Assembly: GCA_009760855.2 (NCBI GenBank)
Contig: WPIO01000122.1
Coordinates: forward strand, 1,083,501-1,143,500
Source of the DNA: Cristatella mucedo
Lineage: Eukaryota > Bryozoa > Phylactolaemata > Cristatellidae
DNA length: 60,000 bases
Direction of reading: 5' to 3'
Shown here: piece by piece, positions 1-12,924 of the stretch
Layout: each line of letters opens with the position of its first letter
Position numbering within the stretch: the first letter of the stretch is position 1
The notes under the pieces: generated by a model
The model's database searches: none
Told to the model about the DNA's origin: nothing
What the model saw: only the letters and a program-made list of their open reading frames with translations
Made by a program: the position numbers and the translations under genes

Positions 1-2690
1 CTTAAGAGATCCAGAAATTGACTAATAATCTTAAATTCTTGAAAGACACATTCATCGTTGACCAGGTCGTTCGTTTGGCTTTAGCTGTCAGTATTCTGAG
101 TTCGGCATAGGCTGTGGACTTTCTCGGTTGTTGGGTCAGTAGACAATACAGCAATCACTGGCTTTGTAGACATCTTGCTGTACAATTTTCGATGCATCCT
201 TTTTTTTAGAACGTTTGCCTACCGGATTGAACTAGTCTGCTTGATTTCGGAATACATTTTGGCAGGCATGAAAGCTTAACGGCTTGCTTTCAGTCAACTT
301 TAGGGTGCAGCGTTCTAGCATGACTGGGAGTCTAGTCATGGCCATTTGAAAAATCCAGGATTTTTAATTTGTGCATAGGTTTATTCTTTTCGAAATTTGA
401 AGAAGGTGTTAGCCAGATCCTGGATTTAGGGAGGTTAAGAAGTGCTCTCATAAAAACAGCTCACTGAGTATGCAGCAGAGTAGCCCTCTAACTGCACGAG
501 TTGATTTCGATACGATATGCTCTGGTTAATTAGTTGGCCCGTTTTAAAAGGCTCGACATTGATTGAGCTCGGATTTAGAGCTTGCGTATTTTTGCAACTT
601 TCACGATTCGATTCTTCACAAAAAAAGTGAAGGACTTAGGAGACAAATCTTGCTCATAACCAAAAGCATAGCCGGACCCAATCAACAATTATTTTTAATT
701 AGCTCATTTCCATAACACAATCAGTCTGCTGGCAGATGAAATGCTCTCGAAATTTTAAGTTTCGAGGCATACCAAAGAACCCATCTATTTATTAAAAAGC
801 CAAATGCATAGAAATACAACTACCTATGAATAGTCGCCACGTAGCCAGTTGAGCCTTACAACCTACTTGAGCGAAAGGCTGAGGTTAATTACCTGTAGCT
901 GCACTGCAATAAGGTAAATCACAATAATTTGCTCACGAGCCATTATAACATATCTCAAATCAAAAGCAAAATAGAGAGAGGAAGAGATTATTGTAGCTAC
1001 TCAGAAAACCGTGGGCATTATGATGGTCAAGAGATTTAGAGAGTTTGCTTGCATATGTTGGTGAATGGATTCAACATGACTTCGTGCAATTTTAAATGCA
1101 AATCTCCTGCCTACTAGCATTGGTCTCAAGGGCTTGCCCCTACCAGTAGATAGTTTTGCACACAATTCACAATGAAAAAGTAGAGAGAGCCAAACAATGA
1201 CACACACACATATCAAGTAACTTCCTTATTCGTTCATGATATATGATGATGAAATAGTGCTTCTAAGGACGCTTAAAAAGGCGTATTTGTAAGATTTCCT
1301 TTCAGTGGCGTTAAAATGACAGAGGCTCCGACGCCTTAGTTAGGGGTCTTAATTGAAGTTCAATGATGAGTATGCTGAATCCTTGTTTCTCTGCGTCGTA
1401 TCCAAAGACACATAAGTTTCATCCTTCAAGGAACCTATATGTAATCGTAACGTCAAACAATGAAATTGTAAAGACCAGGTCATGGGCAAGCACATCTTCC
1501 AAAGGACTACCACAAAATGTATTGCGTATCTCCATACTATCGTGTGAATGCGCAGTATGACCTACCAAAACTATCTAGCATGTGAAAACGGCACATTGCG
1601 ATAAAGATTTCACCTAGCCCTGCTCTTCACTAGAAACTGCACCCGACTTTTAAGCAAACGCTTTAATGCAGTTGATTGTATTCTAAAACCGAAAGCTTGA
1701 CTATAACATAGACCTAGTTAATGAACTTAGTTTCAGTGATCAATTTCTAACAATTATTTAAAACCGGAATGTTTATTGCGACCAAAAAGACTAAAAGCGA
1801 TATTAAAAGTGACCTGATTCAACAGGTTAATCTAGGTGGCAGCATAATAGCCTTGGCAGATATTACTTCATCCTGCAGTCGGCTATAAGAACTTTCGTGC
1901 AGCATACCTCAACTAACAATATGGATCGCAAGTAATAGACTTTAGCACTAGAAAAAGACAGGTGAATTAAATGGTAATTAAAATTTTGAGGAAACGGATT
2001 AGCTAAATATTGAGTAATCCAACAGTGTTTCTCAACCTGGAAGAGATGCCGACGCTCTAGCCTAGAGGGAGAAATCGTCGTCCTCAAACAAAATCAAAGC
2101 CTAATATCGATTACTATCTCATCTCGATAGCATGATAGCTTAACCATATCAATTTTGATGTACAGCTCATTTAGAAAATGTAAGCAATTAAGGCAAAGAA
2201 AAACTGATTAGATTTGTTTTATTGACGGCAGATCTGATTTGATCACTTGAGCTGCAAAATATTGTAATCTATCATAACAAATGACGAGTTATGCAGCGTC
2301 ATGTTACTGTAATTTTGTACTTTACACAATCAATGGGTTCAAAACATTAAGATTCAATGATGAAATCGTTGAGATTGGTTTGACTAGATGAAAAATTACA
2401 AATTGCATCATACTTTTCCAATATTCCAAAGAATATTGTTACTCCTATGTTAGCCAGATAAAACCACAAACGTTCAACTGTCACATTCAAACTCTTTTGC
2501 TATAAGAATATTCAAGGTAGCAAAGTTAAGCTGGAATCTGTAAATTAAGTGGTTTAGTCAGGGATACAACAAGTCCAATGCCTTACTTAAGTCATTTAGA
2601 AGAATACGAGACAGTTAAGTAATTATCCTGACAGATTGCGGAGAGCAAGGAAAGCTAGTTTACTCCAAATTTATATTTTTGAGACAACAC
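1..2690. other. No supported gene or repeat
   Basis: AT-rich sequence with only short chance reading frames. I see no splice-flanked coding block, tRNA boxes or LINE motifs. It could be intron of the receptor-like gene or intergenic. Confidence 0.5.
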
Positions 2691-2696
2691 ACAAAT

Positions 2697-2826
2697 TAAT
2701 TCGATTGTATTGTTCTCTAGGAGATCCTGATCTCTATTCAAGCGCCTACTTATGCCACAGGGTTTGATCCTAGGACTTCGACCAGACCTTGGTCGGGCAA
2801 GCAACTTAACCACTGGGTCAAAATCG
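2697..2826 (-). mobile_element. SINE-B copy (tRNA head, LINE A-like tail), degraded
   Basis: Read on the minus strand there is a tRNA-like head (gacccagtggttaagttgctt, A-box-like), gaccaaggtctggtcgaag, a B-box relic (ggatcaaaccctg), and a tail matching gcgcttgaatagagat, then caggatctcc. The head-to-tail order is the same as in the copy at 45150-45296. Confidence 0.68.
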
Positions 2827-2884
2827 ATTATGCAACCGTGCTTAGAGGATTGGCTCTATTCATAGTATGCGAAAATTGTTTTAT

Positions 2885-3043
2885 TCTTTTAAATATTTTA
2901 TTTATTTATATAGCGTCCTAAGAGAACATAATCTCTATTCGTGCGCTTCACGTATGCCAAAGAGCTCTAGACAATGACCTTGGTCATCAAATACAGTCAC
3001 AGTTACTTTGATCAGGGCAACAACCTTAACTACTGGGCCAAAT
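2885..3043 (-). mobile_element. SINE-B copy, degraded
   Basis: The minus strand carries ttggcccagtagttaaggttg (A box), ccaaggtcattg, then gtgaagcgcacgaatagag, gttctcttaggacgctatat and aaataaat. It lies head to tail next to the copy at 2697-2826, so two independent insertions of the same family lie side by side. Confidence 0.68.
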
Positions 3044-3705
3044 TTCAAGGTCTTAAATCTATCTCAAGAAATAGGCGTTCAGCAGAGTTTTGTCTGTCTC
3101 AGGTAAAGTGAATTGATAGTCCCCTTAACTGTGGAAAACAGCAGTCGAAACTCGGGTGTTTTGTCTCGAAAGATATATCTTCAAACAGTGTCTTGGAGAA
3201 TCTTAACTATGTCTTCGGTTCAACAGAAATGAATATTTGTTTCTTAAGTTAGTAAATGTAGGTCCCTAATATAGTGCCCTTAAAGAAACTTATCTTCACA
3301 TAATGGCTTTACGTAATATACCCAAAAACCAATAGCCAAAAGTTTACAGTTATGAGCAATGGTATGCTTGGACAACCATGCAACAGTACACGATTATTAC
3401 GCTTAGAACACCATGCAAGTGTGTATAACCATACTCTGACGGCTCTCAAACGTAATATTGATGATAGGAAACTTGATTCAACCATGTACCGACTGGCTCA
3501 CAATGAATAAAGGAACACAAATTAATTATGTAATGGCTTTCAGCTTGAGGCAGCCATTAGGCAGCCGAACATGATTAGCCTGACTTTTTCACGGTTTAGC
3601 TTCAGGATGTTCGTGGCCGGCATGTGCGAATTTCATGAAAGCATGCTATTAGGCATTATTGAGTTTCCTAGTGAGCTGGGCGGATATATTTATTATTAAG
3701 TACAG

Positions 3706-3778
3706 CTAATAATAATAATATTCCACTCGATAAAGTGCCGTCAGAGAACTCAATTTCTTTGTAGGCGCTTTACAGATC
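3706..3778 (-). mobile_element. LINE A terminal tail fragment
   Basis: Only the ATT repeats and the terminal hairpin (the reverse complement of aaagcgcctac...gacggcact) remain, about 70 bases. It could also be the tail of a SINE-B copy, since the tails are alike. Confidence 0.6.
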
Positions 3779-4109
3779 AGCTTATTTAACAGCCTCATTT
3801 AAATAGCCAAACAACAGCCATCAAGGCTACCCCCATTTGCACATACAAATGAAGGATTGGCGGTGGCACAGCTCAAACTCAAGAATTCAGTTCTTAAGTG
3901 CAAGCACCCGACAGCTGGCAAACACTAAGAGACAAAGGGTTTGAGGATAGCAAGAGCTGAGTGACATAAGTGAAGAATTTGAGACGGTCAGGGTCATTTT
4001 GTAGATGACGTCGGATAAGTAGATAATTAAGTGTTTATTAAAAAATGGGTATCCGACCTCAACCGAGGGAAAATCAACATTTAGGGCCTCAAAATAAAGG
4101 GAAACCCAG

Positions 4110-4253
4110 TTGCAGGAGGCCAGCGAGGCGTACTTGGTGGGTCTGTTCGAAGACACCAACTTGTGTGCCATCCATGCCAAGCGGGTCACCATCCAGCTGG
4201 CCCGTTCGAAAGACATCCAGCTGGCCCGTCGCATTCGCGGCGAGCAAGCATAA
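4110..4253 (+). pseudogene. Histone H3 3' gene fragment (C-terminal 47 codons), with internal duplication
   Basis: In this frame the DNA reads [19 protein letters not shown] and AIHAKRVT, then [20 protein letters not shown] and a TAA stop. This is the alpha-2 to C-terminal region of histone H3, whose family end is [20 protein letters not shown] plus RA. Two departures are visible. IMP is replaced by IQLARS, because the block CATCCAGCTGGCCCGT occurs twice (4190-4205 and 4214-4229). The penultimate Arg is Gln (CGA to CAA). Homology stops abruptly at LQ, and upstream sequence is unrelated, so only about one third of the gene is present. GC content is far above the surroundings. With the stem-loop that follows, this is a broken piece of a replication-dependent histone gene rather than a processed poly(A) copy. 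Confidence 0.9.
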
Positions 4254-4272
4254 GCGACTGCATAGTTCTAAC

Positions 4273-4288
4273 GGCCCTTATCAGGGCC
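4273..4288 (+). promoter_or_regulatory. Histone mRNA 3' stem-loop
   Basis: GGCCCTTATCAGGGCC matches the metazoan histone 3' processing stem-loop (GGYYYTTHTHARRRCC): a six-base-pair stem and a four-base loop TTAT/C. It lies 19 bases after the H3 stop codon, the usual distance, and is preceded by the A/C-rich AAC normally seen. It is the binding site of SLBP. I see no clear purine-rich downstream element (U7 target) after it. Confidence 0.88.
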
Positions 4289-5036
4289 CCCCCAATATGC
4301 AACGAGTATCCGGTTCACCGAGAAGCCTCACACGGTTCAGTTTGCATTCAATGTCTCCTGCTGAGGTAGGACGTCAATCTATTTAGAACTCTTCGTATGA
4401 TAACCAGTCGTATCGAGAGATAATCCAGCTGAGTATGGCTGTCAATAATCTCTCATGCTGCTAAGAGATCTACGAGAAGTAGCAAAGCTGCTAACCCTTG
4501 AAACAATCTTCAGGCGTTTCATTTAAACCTTTGGCAAACAGGTTTCTGTGAACTTTTAGATCTGGTACCCGGTTTTAAGTTGCCAAAAACAGAGGAGCTG
4601 ATGCAATAACTGATAGTATTATAACCGCTGCTTGGCCACCACTTTTAAATTGTCTTAGATACAATCTAGCATCCCCTATGCTTAATAGTGAAACTATTTC
4701 TATTGATACATGGGGAGGTACTTATCGCATAACCATGGAAGCAAATAAAAAAGCCGTTATGGCAAGTAGCAACACGCATAAATACTTCTTGTGGAGCCTG
4801 GGACAGTGGAGGCTAAATAATTAGTCATCCATGCTGCTGGAGACAAATATAAAAAAGTTTGATGAAGTCCGCAATTTTTACATGTTGTCCTACAATCACA
4901 CCTCGCATAAACTTTCAACTTCTGACAGGAATTTTAAAATTCAATCGACGCCAAATGTAATTTAAATAGCTAGCAATAAATATTTTGGAAGATTGTCAAA
5001 GAGTCGAAAAGCTCTGGAAAAAAGACATTCCTTTGA

Positions 5037-5400
5037 TTAATAATAATAATAATAATTCACTTGATAAAGCGCCCTCAGAGAACTCAATCTCTCTCTAGGC
5101 GCTTTACATTTGCTGTAAAGTGAAATGCAATTGAATGGTAAGTAAAATCATGCTTGAAAAATAAACGAGATGAATAATATGGTTAGGGGTGACATGCACA
5201 GGGTCAGCATGCAAATGTGGTTAGTGGCAGCATGCACAGTGTCAGCACGCATAAGCACATCAAAGACGAATCACAGGGACCCACTAAATGCTGTCCTAAA
5301 TAGGTGTGTTTTTAGGTTCCTTTTAAATGTGGTCAGGTCAGGGGATGTTTTGACGCAGGTCGGGAGGGAGTTCCAGGCTTTGGGAGCATATGAACTAAAA
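5037..5400 (-). mobile_element. LINE A 3' end, 5'-truncated
   Basis: On the plus strand it begins with TAA repeats, then the reverse complement of the LINE A terminal hairpin and 3' UTR, and ends inside the RT tail at tatgaactaaa. It is about 365 bases and closely similar to the copies at 17.0-17.4 and 19.1-19.5 kb. Confidence 0.86.
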
Positions 5401-5449
5401 TTAGCAATACAAGTAAAGCTCGGTCAAAACTCGTACCAGAGATAAACAG

Positions 5450-7985
5450 CTGAAATGATAAAAAGTAGATTACCCATGTTTTTGCTTTTTGTGAAGTTTT
5501 CGTAAACTGCTTGATGGCTTGTCATATCACCCAAATTTAGGTCGGCATCCGTCTGTACCTGTAAGAGTGAATGCAGATTCAGACGAGGTATAACCAGCAC
5601 GACAATTAATCAGCAAGCAGCTTGGTTGGGTGAGGTCAAAATTAGTACTGGTAGCCGGCGAGATAAAGTTATAAACGATCAATTTTCTTTACCTATAACA
5701 GGTATTTATAGTGCCTTTCTAATAACTCAATTACCACTAGGGGGAATATACAGCTTCACGATTGAAACTTTACTAATATTCTGTTTTTGTACCAAGTTGC
5801 AGCGGCTCTAGTCAATAGCTTAGAGGCTAAATTAATCAAAGTCCATCGGTGTATAAGCACTTTAGGAACAAGCAATACCGCTAAGGTTTACTGCAGCATC
5901 AATACTCTACTAGTTCAGTAAAGACTTTTCACTCCTAACCTTATATTAAAATGCACGTAAGCATGTGACTTAGTCTTAGTCTACATTAACTTTGAAGATA
6001 ACAACTGACACTAGATTTAAATTGCACCATAACAAACACTCTGTCTAAATCTATGTACTTGACGAGTGCTTAAAAGAAGCGTTGTCAATTGATCAGCCTA
6101 ACTTAAGAGAACTTTATGCATTACAAGAGACCGGTGCCAATCCATGCAATAATTTCAGCAGTGCTCTAAAAATAATCAAATCAGGCTGTAGTGAGGTTAA
6201 AGTCTTTTGAGTTTAGAAATTAAACTCCTAGTCACCTACATATCAGAGCTTGGTTGGAAGCAAAGATCAATAAACGTAACAGGTACAACGAATGAAAAAA
6301 GAAAACAGTATTTATGGCATGTAGAAATAGCCAAAATAGGCCGAAAAGTTAGTGAGAGATGCCATTGCAATAGATCTAAGAAACCTAAACTCAGAATATT
6401 AAGTTAGGACGTCAAAATTTATTGAAACATATAAACACTAGCAACCACTTTTCTTTGAAAGTGCTTCTGAAATGCATGCACGAGTAATGCACTAATCATT
6501 TTTGCTTACAAAAAGCAACTGCTGCCGAATATAACACGAAAGAAATGTGTGTCCAGATAAACCAGGTTGAAACAATCCTACCTAGGACATACGTGAGTAT
6601 TTAGCTTTTGGAACACTGCAAGCATTAACAACGTTTGTGTAAAAAAAAGAAGTTGGTGAGGACAAATACAAGATTCACTTCTCAAACCAGCTAGAGTGAA
6701 GAAGCGCTCTAGAATTATAAAAAAAACCTGAATATAGCAACTGGAATAAAGTAATAACGATGTAACCTTTGCTAATTGCCATAGATCCAATGGAGTTGAC
6801 ATCGTTAATAGCCCTTGCGGCTAAGCGAGTTAAGTTGCAAGGTAATACATACAGATTTGCAACTTTATCTTACTTGAAATTCCTCAAGCGAGAAATCAGC
6901 AGCTTCATTGTGGGCGGTGTTTATATCTTCAGCAAAAAGATGAAAATAATAACGCGTAAAACAATCGCCAGGGTTTCAATAGCAAGCATTAGTCATAGTA
7001 AATACATCTTGAAAGTTAAGGCTACGAAAGTTCCTCAGCTACCATATCAACTGAAACGTATTGAGTATAAAACCGTAATCAATTCCTAAAGCACTATTAC
7101 AAAATTCCCTAACACTAGACTGTGCTGACATCTGACAACCTTACCCTAACAGATTACCATTCTGATTGTAAACTACACTAAGTTTTGACTAGATTTGAAC
7201 CGTTTCCCCTTCATCTGTGACATTTTTGTATCTAAGCGTTCAAGAAATGTAAAGGAGTGATTAAGGCATGCTCTCGAACAATACGCTCGATCATATTATA
7301 TGGTTACTTGAATGCATAAGTGAGGATATCCGAGAAGACGTGTAGGTCCTCATTCTGCAATCTTAAGTGATGCGAATTAAGGGCTCCTGGCAGATGTGGT
7401 TCGACTAGCTGCGGGTACCAAGAGAAGGCTGTACGCAGCAACCTTCTTTTAATAAGAACAGACTTTGTGTTCAAATCCAGTTCAGTTATGCTAAGTCTGT
7501 TCATTCTTGCTCTCATCATTCTCCTTTCATAATCACTGGTTCACTTGCTGCAGCTCCATCCCCGCATTATCTCTCTCACTGCCAACTCAATAAAAATCGT
7601 GATCACTTTCTCTATCCTCGCTTTCTAAACATTCAAATTTATAAAAACGCATCGTCTGCCAGTCAATTAACACGGACTACTTAATTACAAGAATTTATGT
7701 AGAAATTGTTCAATGCCTGCAGTTTTTTCCATACGTTTTAGCCACGTATTTCCATATTGGGCAGCCGAAACGTTGTGAGAAGTCAATATGTGCGAGCCAA
7801 CTTCAACGTTTCTCTACCATATGTCAGTGCTTTGCGTGACAGTTATGTATAACGAGAAGTAGTAGTATGCAAATATATTTCTACCAACGTCTGTAGGTAG
7901 TAAAATTCAAATAGTTGGTGTACGATTTGCCATTCTGATGGCTTAAATTGTAAGGAAAATTCAAGGTATTTTATTTCACTAGGCG
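5450..7985. other. No supported gene or repeat
   Basis: Short frames only. The longest (6769-7089, plus, 106 codons) has no recognisable motif and no coding-like composition. Nothing else is identified. Confidence 0.5.
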
Positions 7986-7989
7986 AAGC

Positions 7990-9562
7990 TGCAGCTTCGA
8001 ATCCTAGCTTAATGTGCAATTAACCTTTGGTAATTAGCGACCGTATTTCTGATCATAGTCTCGACCTGCTCGCCCTAACTAAAACTTGGCTAAAATCAGT
8101 AAACTGTCCGACAATAAAATATGCAACCCCCGACTGGTTGCTTATTCTTTCACACCCTCAACAAATCAAAACTGGAGGTGGAGTCTCTGTTTTTTTTACA
8201 CTCATCGTTCAACTGCAAGCCGTTGGCAGTACCCTCGAAGCTGTCTTTTGAATCGATTGTCTTGATTTCACCCGAAAGCAAGCTACCGATGGTAGCAGTA
8301 GTCTATCGCGCACCAGGTACCAAATCCAAAACAAATCCGAAGCAGATTTATCCGATCTTACTTTGATTCTGTGAGCAAGAAATCGATCCTTCCTCGTTTT
8401 GGTCGATTTCAACATTCATTTTGATAACTTATCTGACGCCTTCAGCACTGAATTTCGTGCATTGACTGACTCATTGTCTCTTGTGATTCGTGGGCAAGGC
8501 CGTATTCACATCAAGGGTCACACACTAGACAAAAGTTTCTCATACAACTGCACTTTGTCATCCCCATTTATTTCCGAATCCGACTTATCTGACCACAAGC
8601 AGACCCTGCTCAGTCTACAGTGTGTGCCTGTCTCCCCCTCTGAAATCACACGTGAAGCACGAAACCTCAAAACCCTTGATATTAATGCTGTCCGTGTGAG
8701 AATACCTGCCTCACCTCTGCTGCTCAGTCCCCTCTCCGATCTGTCATCATTGGTAATAGCTACAACCCGACACTAGCTGATACGCTCGACGAGTTTGTAC
8801 TCTAACTAAGAACACTGTGTACTCTGGCCCAGACGGCCTATGATTTACCACAGACGTTAAACGAGCTAGGTCTAGTAAGCACAAGTGTGAAAAAGCATAC
8901 ATAACATCTGGACTGACTGCCCGCCGACAGGCACACAAGGACTACTCTAGGTCGTACCAATCGATCCTAGCAAAGGTCAAGTCTAGCTTCTATAAAAACA
9001 TTGTTGAATCACAGATCCACAATCCTAAAATGCTGATGTCAACGGTCAACAATCACCTAAGCCGCTTCCAGATTAGCTCCTTACCTGGTGATCCATGTGC
9101 TGGACTAGCGGATCGCTTCTCTCGATTCTTTGTCCAGAAGATAGACAACATCAAGGAGTATAACCCTGCAATGACAGCGTTCCCCTTACAATGCTGTCCC
9201 TCGATTCCTGGCTGCACCTCAGTGTCTAAATTCTTGCAGGTCACTAGTGATCTCGTCCTGAAGTTCATATCCCAATCAAAGAAGACAAAAAACACTCTGG
9301 ACACTATTCCAACTGTTCTAATGCTGCGTTGGATTGATCTGCTGCACCCGTGCATAACTATGTAATTAGCCTCAGGTGACGTCCCAGCACCTTTCGAAAA
9401 AGCTGTAGTTTGGCCACTTCACAAGAAAGCTACACTGGACCGTTATTCATGTTGTTCGTAAAGCATGATGCCAATCACCATTCGATCGAGTTTCCTTTGC
9501 AGCAAATGTAAAGCACGTATAAAGAGATTGAGTTCTCTGAGGGTACTTAATCAAGTGTATTA
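7990..9562 (+). mobile_element. LINE A copy, internally deleted (endonuclease fused to 3' tail)
   Basis: Endonuclease-region homology runs from about 7990 with motifs LLALTKTWLKS (catalytic Glu changed to Lys), VVYRAPG and LSDHKQT, broken by frameshifts. The linker region continues to about 9440 (SSLPGDPCAGLADRFSRFF). At about 9441 it jumps from the linker (the aagaaagc...ttgacc block) straight to the 3' UTR (gttattcat...), removing the whole RT domain, with a shared acc at the joint. The tail ends gtgtattaatattattatt. This is a non-autonomous deletion derivative or a later genomic deletion. Confidence 0.82.
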
Positions 9563-9574
9563 ATATTATTATTA

Positions 9575-9880
9575 TGATTTATTTTAAAAGAAATCCTGCC
9601 ATCCATGTTATCAATGCGTGCACCAAGAAAGTTAAGAGAACTTGACGTGCTCGAGGGCATGGAGGGATAAAAGCAAAGGTGCAATGAGTGTCATCAGCAC
9701 AAAAGTGAAAGCCTAGATTGTGCTTGGCAATCGCATCGGTAAGAGGAAGAGTATAAACCATGAAAAGAACAAGATTAGTCATAGATCCCTGAGGTATCCT
9801 CTGTGTAAGAGGTTTGTGGGATGATCTTTGTCCATTCACATCAATACTCTAGATTCTCCCACTGAGATAGGACCTTAGCC
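9575..9880 (-). mobile_element. LINE A fragment, reverse transcriptase core
   Basis: The minus strand encodes NGQRSS, QRIPQGSMTNLVLFMVYTLPL, AKHNLGFHFCADDTHC (YADD mutated to CADD) and WMAGFLLK, all recognisable as the LINE A RT core. It starts immediately after the tail of the plus-strand copy at 7990-9562 and lacks both the C-terminal tail and the 3' UTR. Confidence 0.8.
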
Positions 9881-11049
9881 TAAGTAATTTATGAATCAGT
9901 CCACGAATTACCAAATACAGTACATGCGGCAAGGAAGTGCATGTGAGAATTCGGAAGTTTTTGTCCTAAAAGTACGGAAACTACAAAGGCAGAGGTAAGT
10001 CTGCATCTAAACGAAAACCTTCAAATTTGTATGCTGAATATCATGGCTAATTAGAAACCTCTTGAGATTAGAGCTGGCACTTCTGACAGCCTCAAACATT
10101 ATTGAGTCTTGGCATGAAGAAGAGTAAATTGTAGTTGGAATCCAGAAGAATCACGGGTGCTATGAAACGACCGATATATTCTTGTTGCAGGCCACGAATT
10201 GAGTACCTACGGGAAATCCGGAAAACCAAATATCGGTAGGGAAGCACACTAGTACGGTTGTATACAAAAGCATGTCTACGACTGCAGACACTTCTTGCAG
10301 TGTTCTGATTCCGGAGCCTTGCTGAGGATGGGAGGAATGATTAAAATGGCCGTCGTGAAACTACTAAATTTCGGTTATATTTCGTCTGTCTAATGGCTAC
10401 TAGTATATCCTGTCTAAATGCATACTTTTCAATGCTCCAGATAATCATCTGTTCAGCCTCGAGATTTCTAGTTGGGCATCGAAATAAAATGGACTTCCGT
10501 AGCGCCTTTGTGACTAATTCCTACCTTCATGATAGTGTCTGGCACAAAGTATCAATGCGAGCGCTTTGGGCTGCACTTTGCACAGCCGTCACAGCTCAAA
10601 CGGCTTGCAGCTACCACGGAAGGAATGCTTAGCCATGGCGTTGTAAAAATAACTTGCTTCAGTGCTTGATAAGTAGTCGAAGTAGTTGGCATACGTAATA
10701 AACTAGCTGAAAGCACGATCTGCTGGTCGCGAGATCCCGACCTACCGTAAGGAAGACAAGGACTCTCAACTTTGCCGTGATTGTGTTGCCTTCTTCTGAA
10801 AAACAAAGGTATGGGGTAGACATAATAGGGACAAGTGTACCACGTAGCTTGAATTACCAAGCATCATGAAACACTGTATTTCAATAACACTAGCAAACGC
10901 ACTAGTTATGGAATAATATGGAAAAGTATTGAAGATCACAATTTAGATGCCAGTGCAGAATCAGCACAGCAAACCAATCGACTAAGCAACACGGAATACT
11001 GCAGTCAATCACCTAGCACCAATTAGCAGCCATTGGCCCACCGAAAACA

Positions 11050-11441
11050 CAAACCTTAAATCCTTTGGAGTCCGTGCATTTAGTTCATATGCTCCCAAAG
11101 CCTGGAACTCACTCCCGACCTGCGTCAGAACATCCCCTGACCTGACCACATTTAAAAGGAACCTAAAAACACACCTATTTAGGACAGCATTTAGTGGGTC
11201 CCTGTGATTCGTCCTTGATGTGCTTATGCGTGCTGACACTGCGCATGCTGCCAGTAACCACATTTGCATGTTGACCCTGTGCATGTCACCACTAACCATA
11301 TTATTCATTTCGTTTCTTTTTTCAAGCATGATTTTACTTACCATTCAATTGCATTTCACTTTACAGCAAATGTAAAGCGCCTAGAGAGAGATTAAGTTCT
11401 CCGAGGGTGCTTTATCAAGTGAATTATTATTATATTATTAT
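11050..11441 (+). mobile_element. LINE A 3' end, 5'-truncated
   Basis: This holds the last 50 or so codons of the RT tail (NLKSFGVRAFSSYAPKAWNSL, then PTCVRTSPDLTTFKRNLKTH and LFRTAFSGSL), the 3' UTR with the gcatgctg repeats, the terminal hairpin (aaagcgcctag ... gagggtgct) and ATT repeats. Any apparent minus-strand ORF here is its antisense. Confidence 0.85.
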
Positions 11442-12924
11442 TAAAACGGTCACACTGTTGCCAGCAAGCCAGAAATTACCATAACAACAACAATCGGTAG
11501 TGGAGCCATGGGACGAGGAACCTTTAGTATCTCCCAGGACGTTGGGCCAGCAACCTGGGCTGTATCATATTCCTAAGCAGTCACCAATGACTCCAGTATG
11601 AGCTTAGTCCTTTTGACGTGCATTGGCAGAGCTCTAATGAAATGAAGGCAAAAGATTTACACTATACCTTTTTTTAAATAGTGCTTCTTTCCTCCAACAT
11701 GAAAATCTTGCAGATCTAGTTCTCCAACAAAAAAAAAGTTTTGAAGATCTGCCCCCATTGGTGAATATCTTGACTTGACCCGTGCATATAATAACGGCAT
11801 AATAACACACTTTCGCAGCTCTTGAAAAGTTGTAACTCTCTTTGTAGAAACTTAACATATGATGATAAGGCAGCTTGTAAATTGCTTAAATAATACGTAA
11901 AATTTGACAGTCCTTATGCGTTTATAAGGCTAGATTCAGATAGACCAAACAAATACTTTGAATCCGATATGGATTAGTAGCATTTTTAAATGTCTCGAGT
12001 AAGAAGAACGTCTTAACATCAGTCGATAGCGAGGTCTAGGAGCTGAAATCACGCGAGTTGTACGAACGACATATAAACGATTTAGGTTAATTACGGAAAC
12101 AGCTCAATGAATTGATTCAAGCAACAGGTAGCTCGATGCTTAAGCCTGACAAGATACTCACTAGTTAAGTTTAATTGGTCAAAGCAAAGGTATGCAAGGA
12201 ACTGAAAGAAATTAACCAAATCTAGAAATCAATATGCAGCTAGATGAGCAGCCCTTGCAAGTCGATAAGGAGATGTTTTGTTTATAAGGCTATTACAACG
12301 TTTTCCACTAATAGGATTAAATGCCGAATTCAGCAAAGAAGGACTGGTGCTTTTTCACACAGGCCTGAAGACATTCAAGGGGTTCTTTAGCGAAGGCGTG
12401 AAATGATCTTACAGATGCCTAGACCAACTTTGGTTTGGCCTCCTGCCTCATGCACATTCGATTTATTTGTGGTACGTCATTTCGCCTATAGTTGGCAGTG
12501 CTGATTGTATAGCCGATGCGTTCACCTAATTTAGCTTACAGCAAGGCCGAGCAGCCGACACCAATTTTTGTAAGATACTATTAGAGATATCCTAGCAAAA
12601 CCAATTTTGTTGATCGATCGGCACGATCAGCATGAAATCAAAGTGTTCTGTTTTAAATTGACCTCTCACAAGACAACTGTATTAGCTTGGCAGGTTAGTA
12701 CGAATATTTTCAGTAATGCAGCTTTGCTAAAATTTGGGCCTGCTTAAACGTGAATACCACATTTAGTTCTGCCCACAGATTTGCGACACCTCATCTAGAC
12801 TTCAATAACTCACTATTTGCATTTTTACCAGCACATGCAAAGCGCCTTGAGTTAGTTCACAGCACCTAAGCTAAGCTTTTGTGCCGTAAGTGAAGCTTCA
12901 CCATTCCCAGACGAAGCAGGGTTG

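Noticed and set aside
6769-7089. Plus-strand frame of 106 codons
   Set aside because: No motif, no homologous family recalled, no codon bias or splice support.
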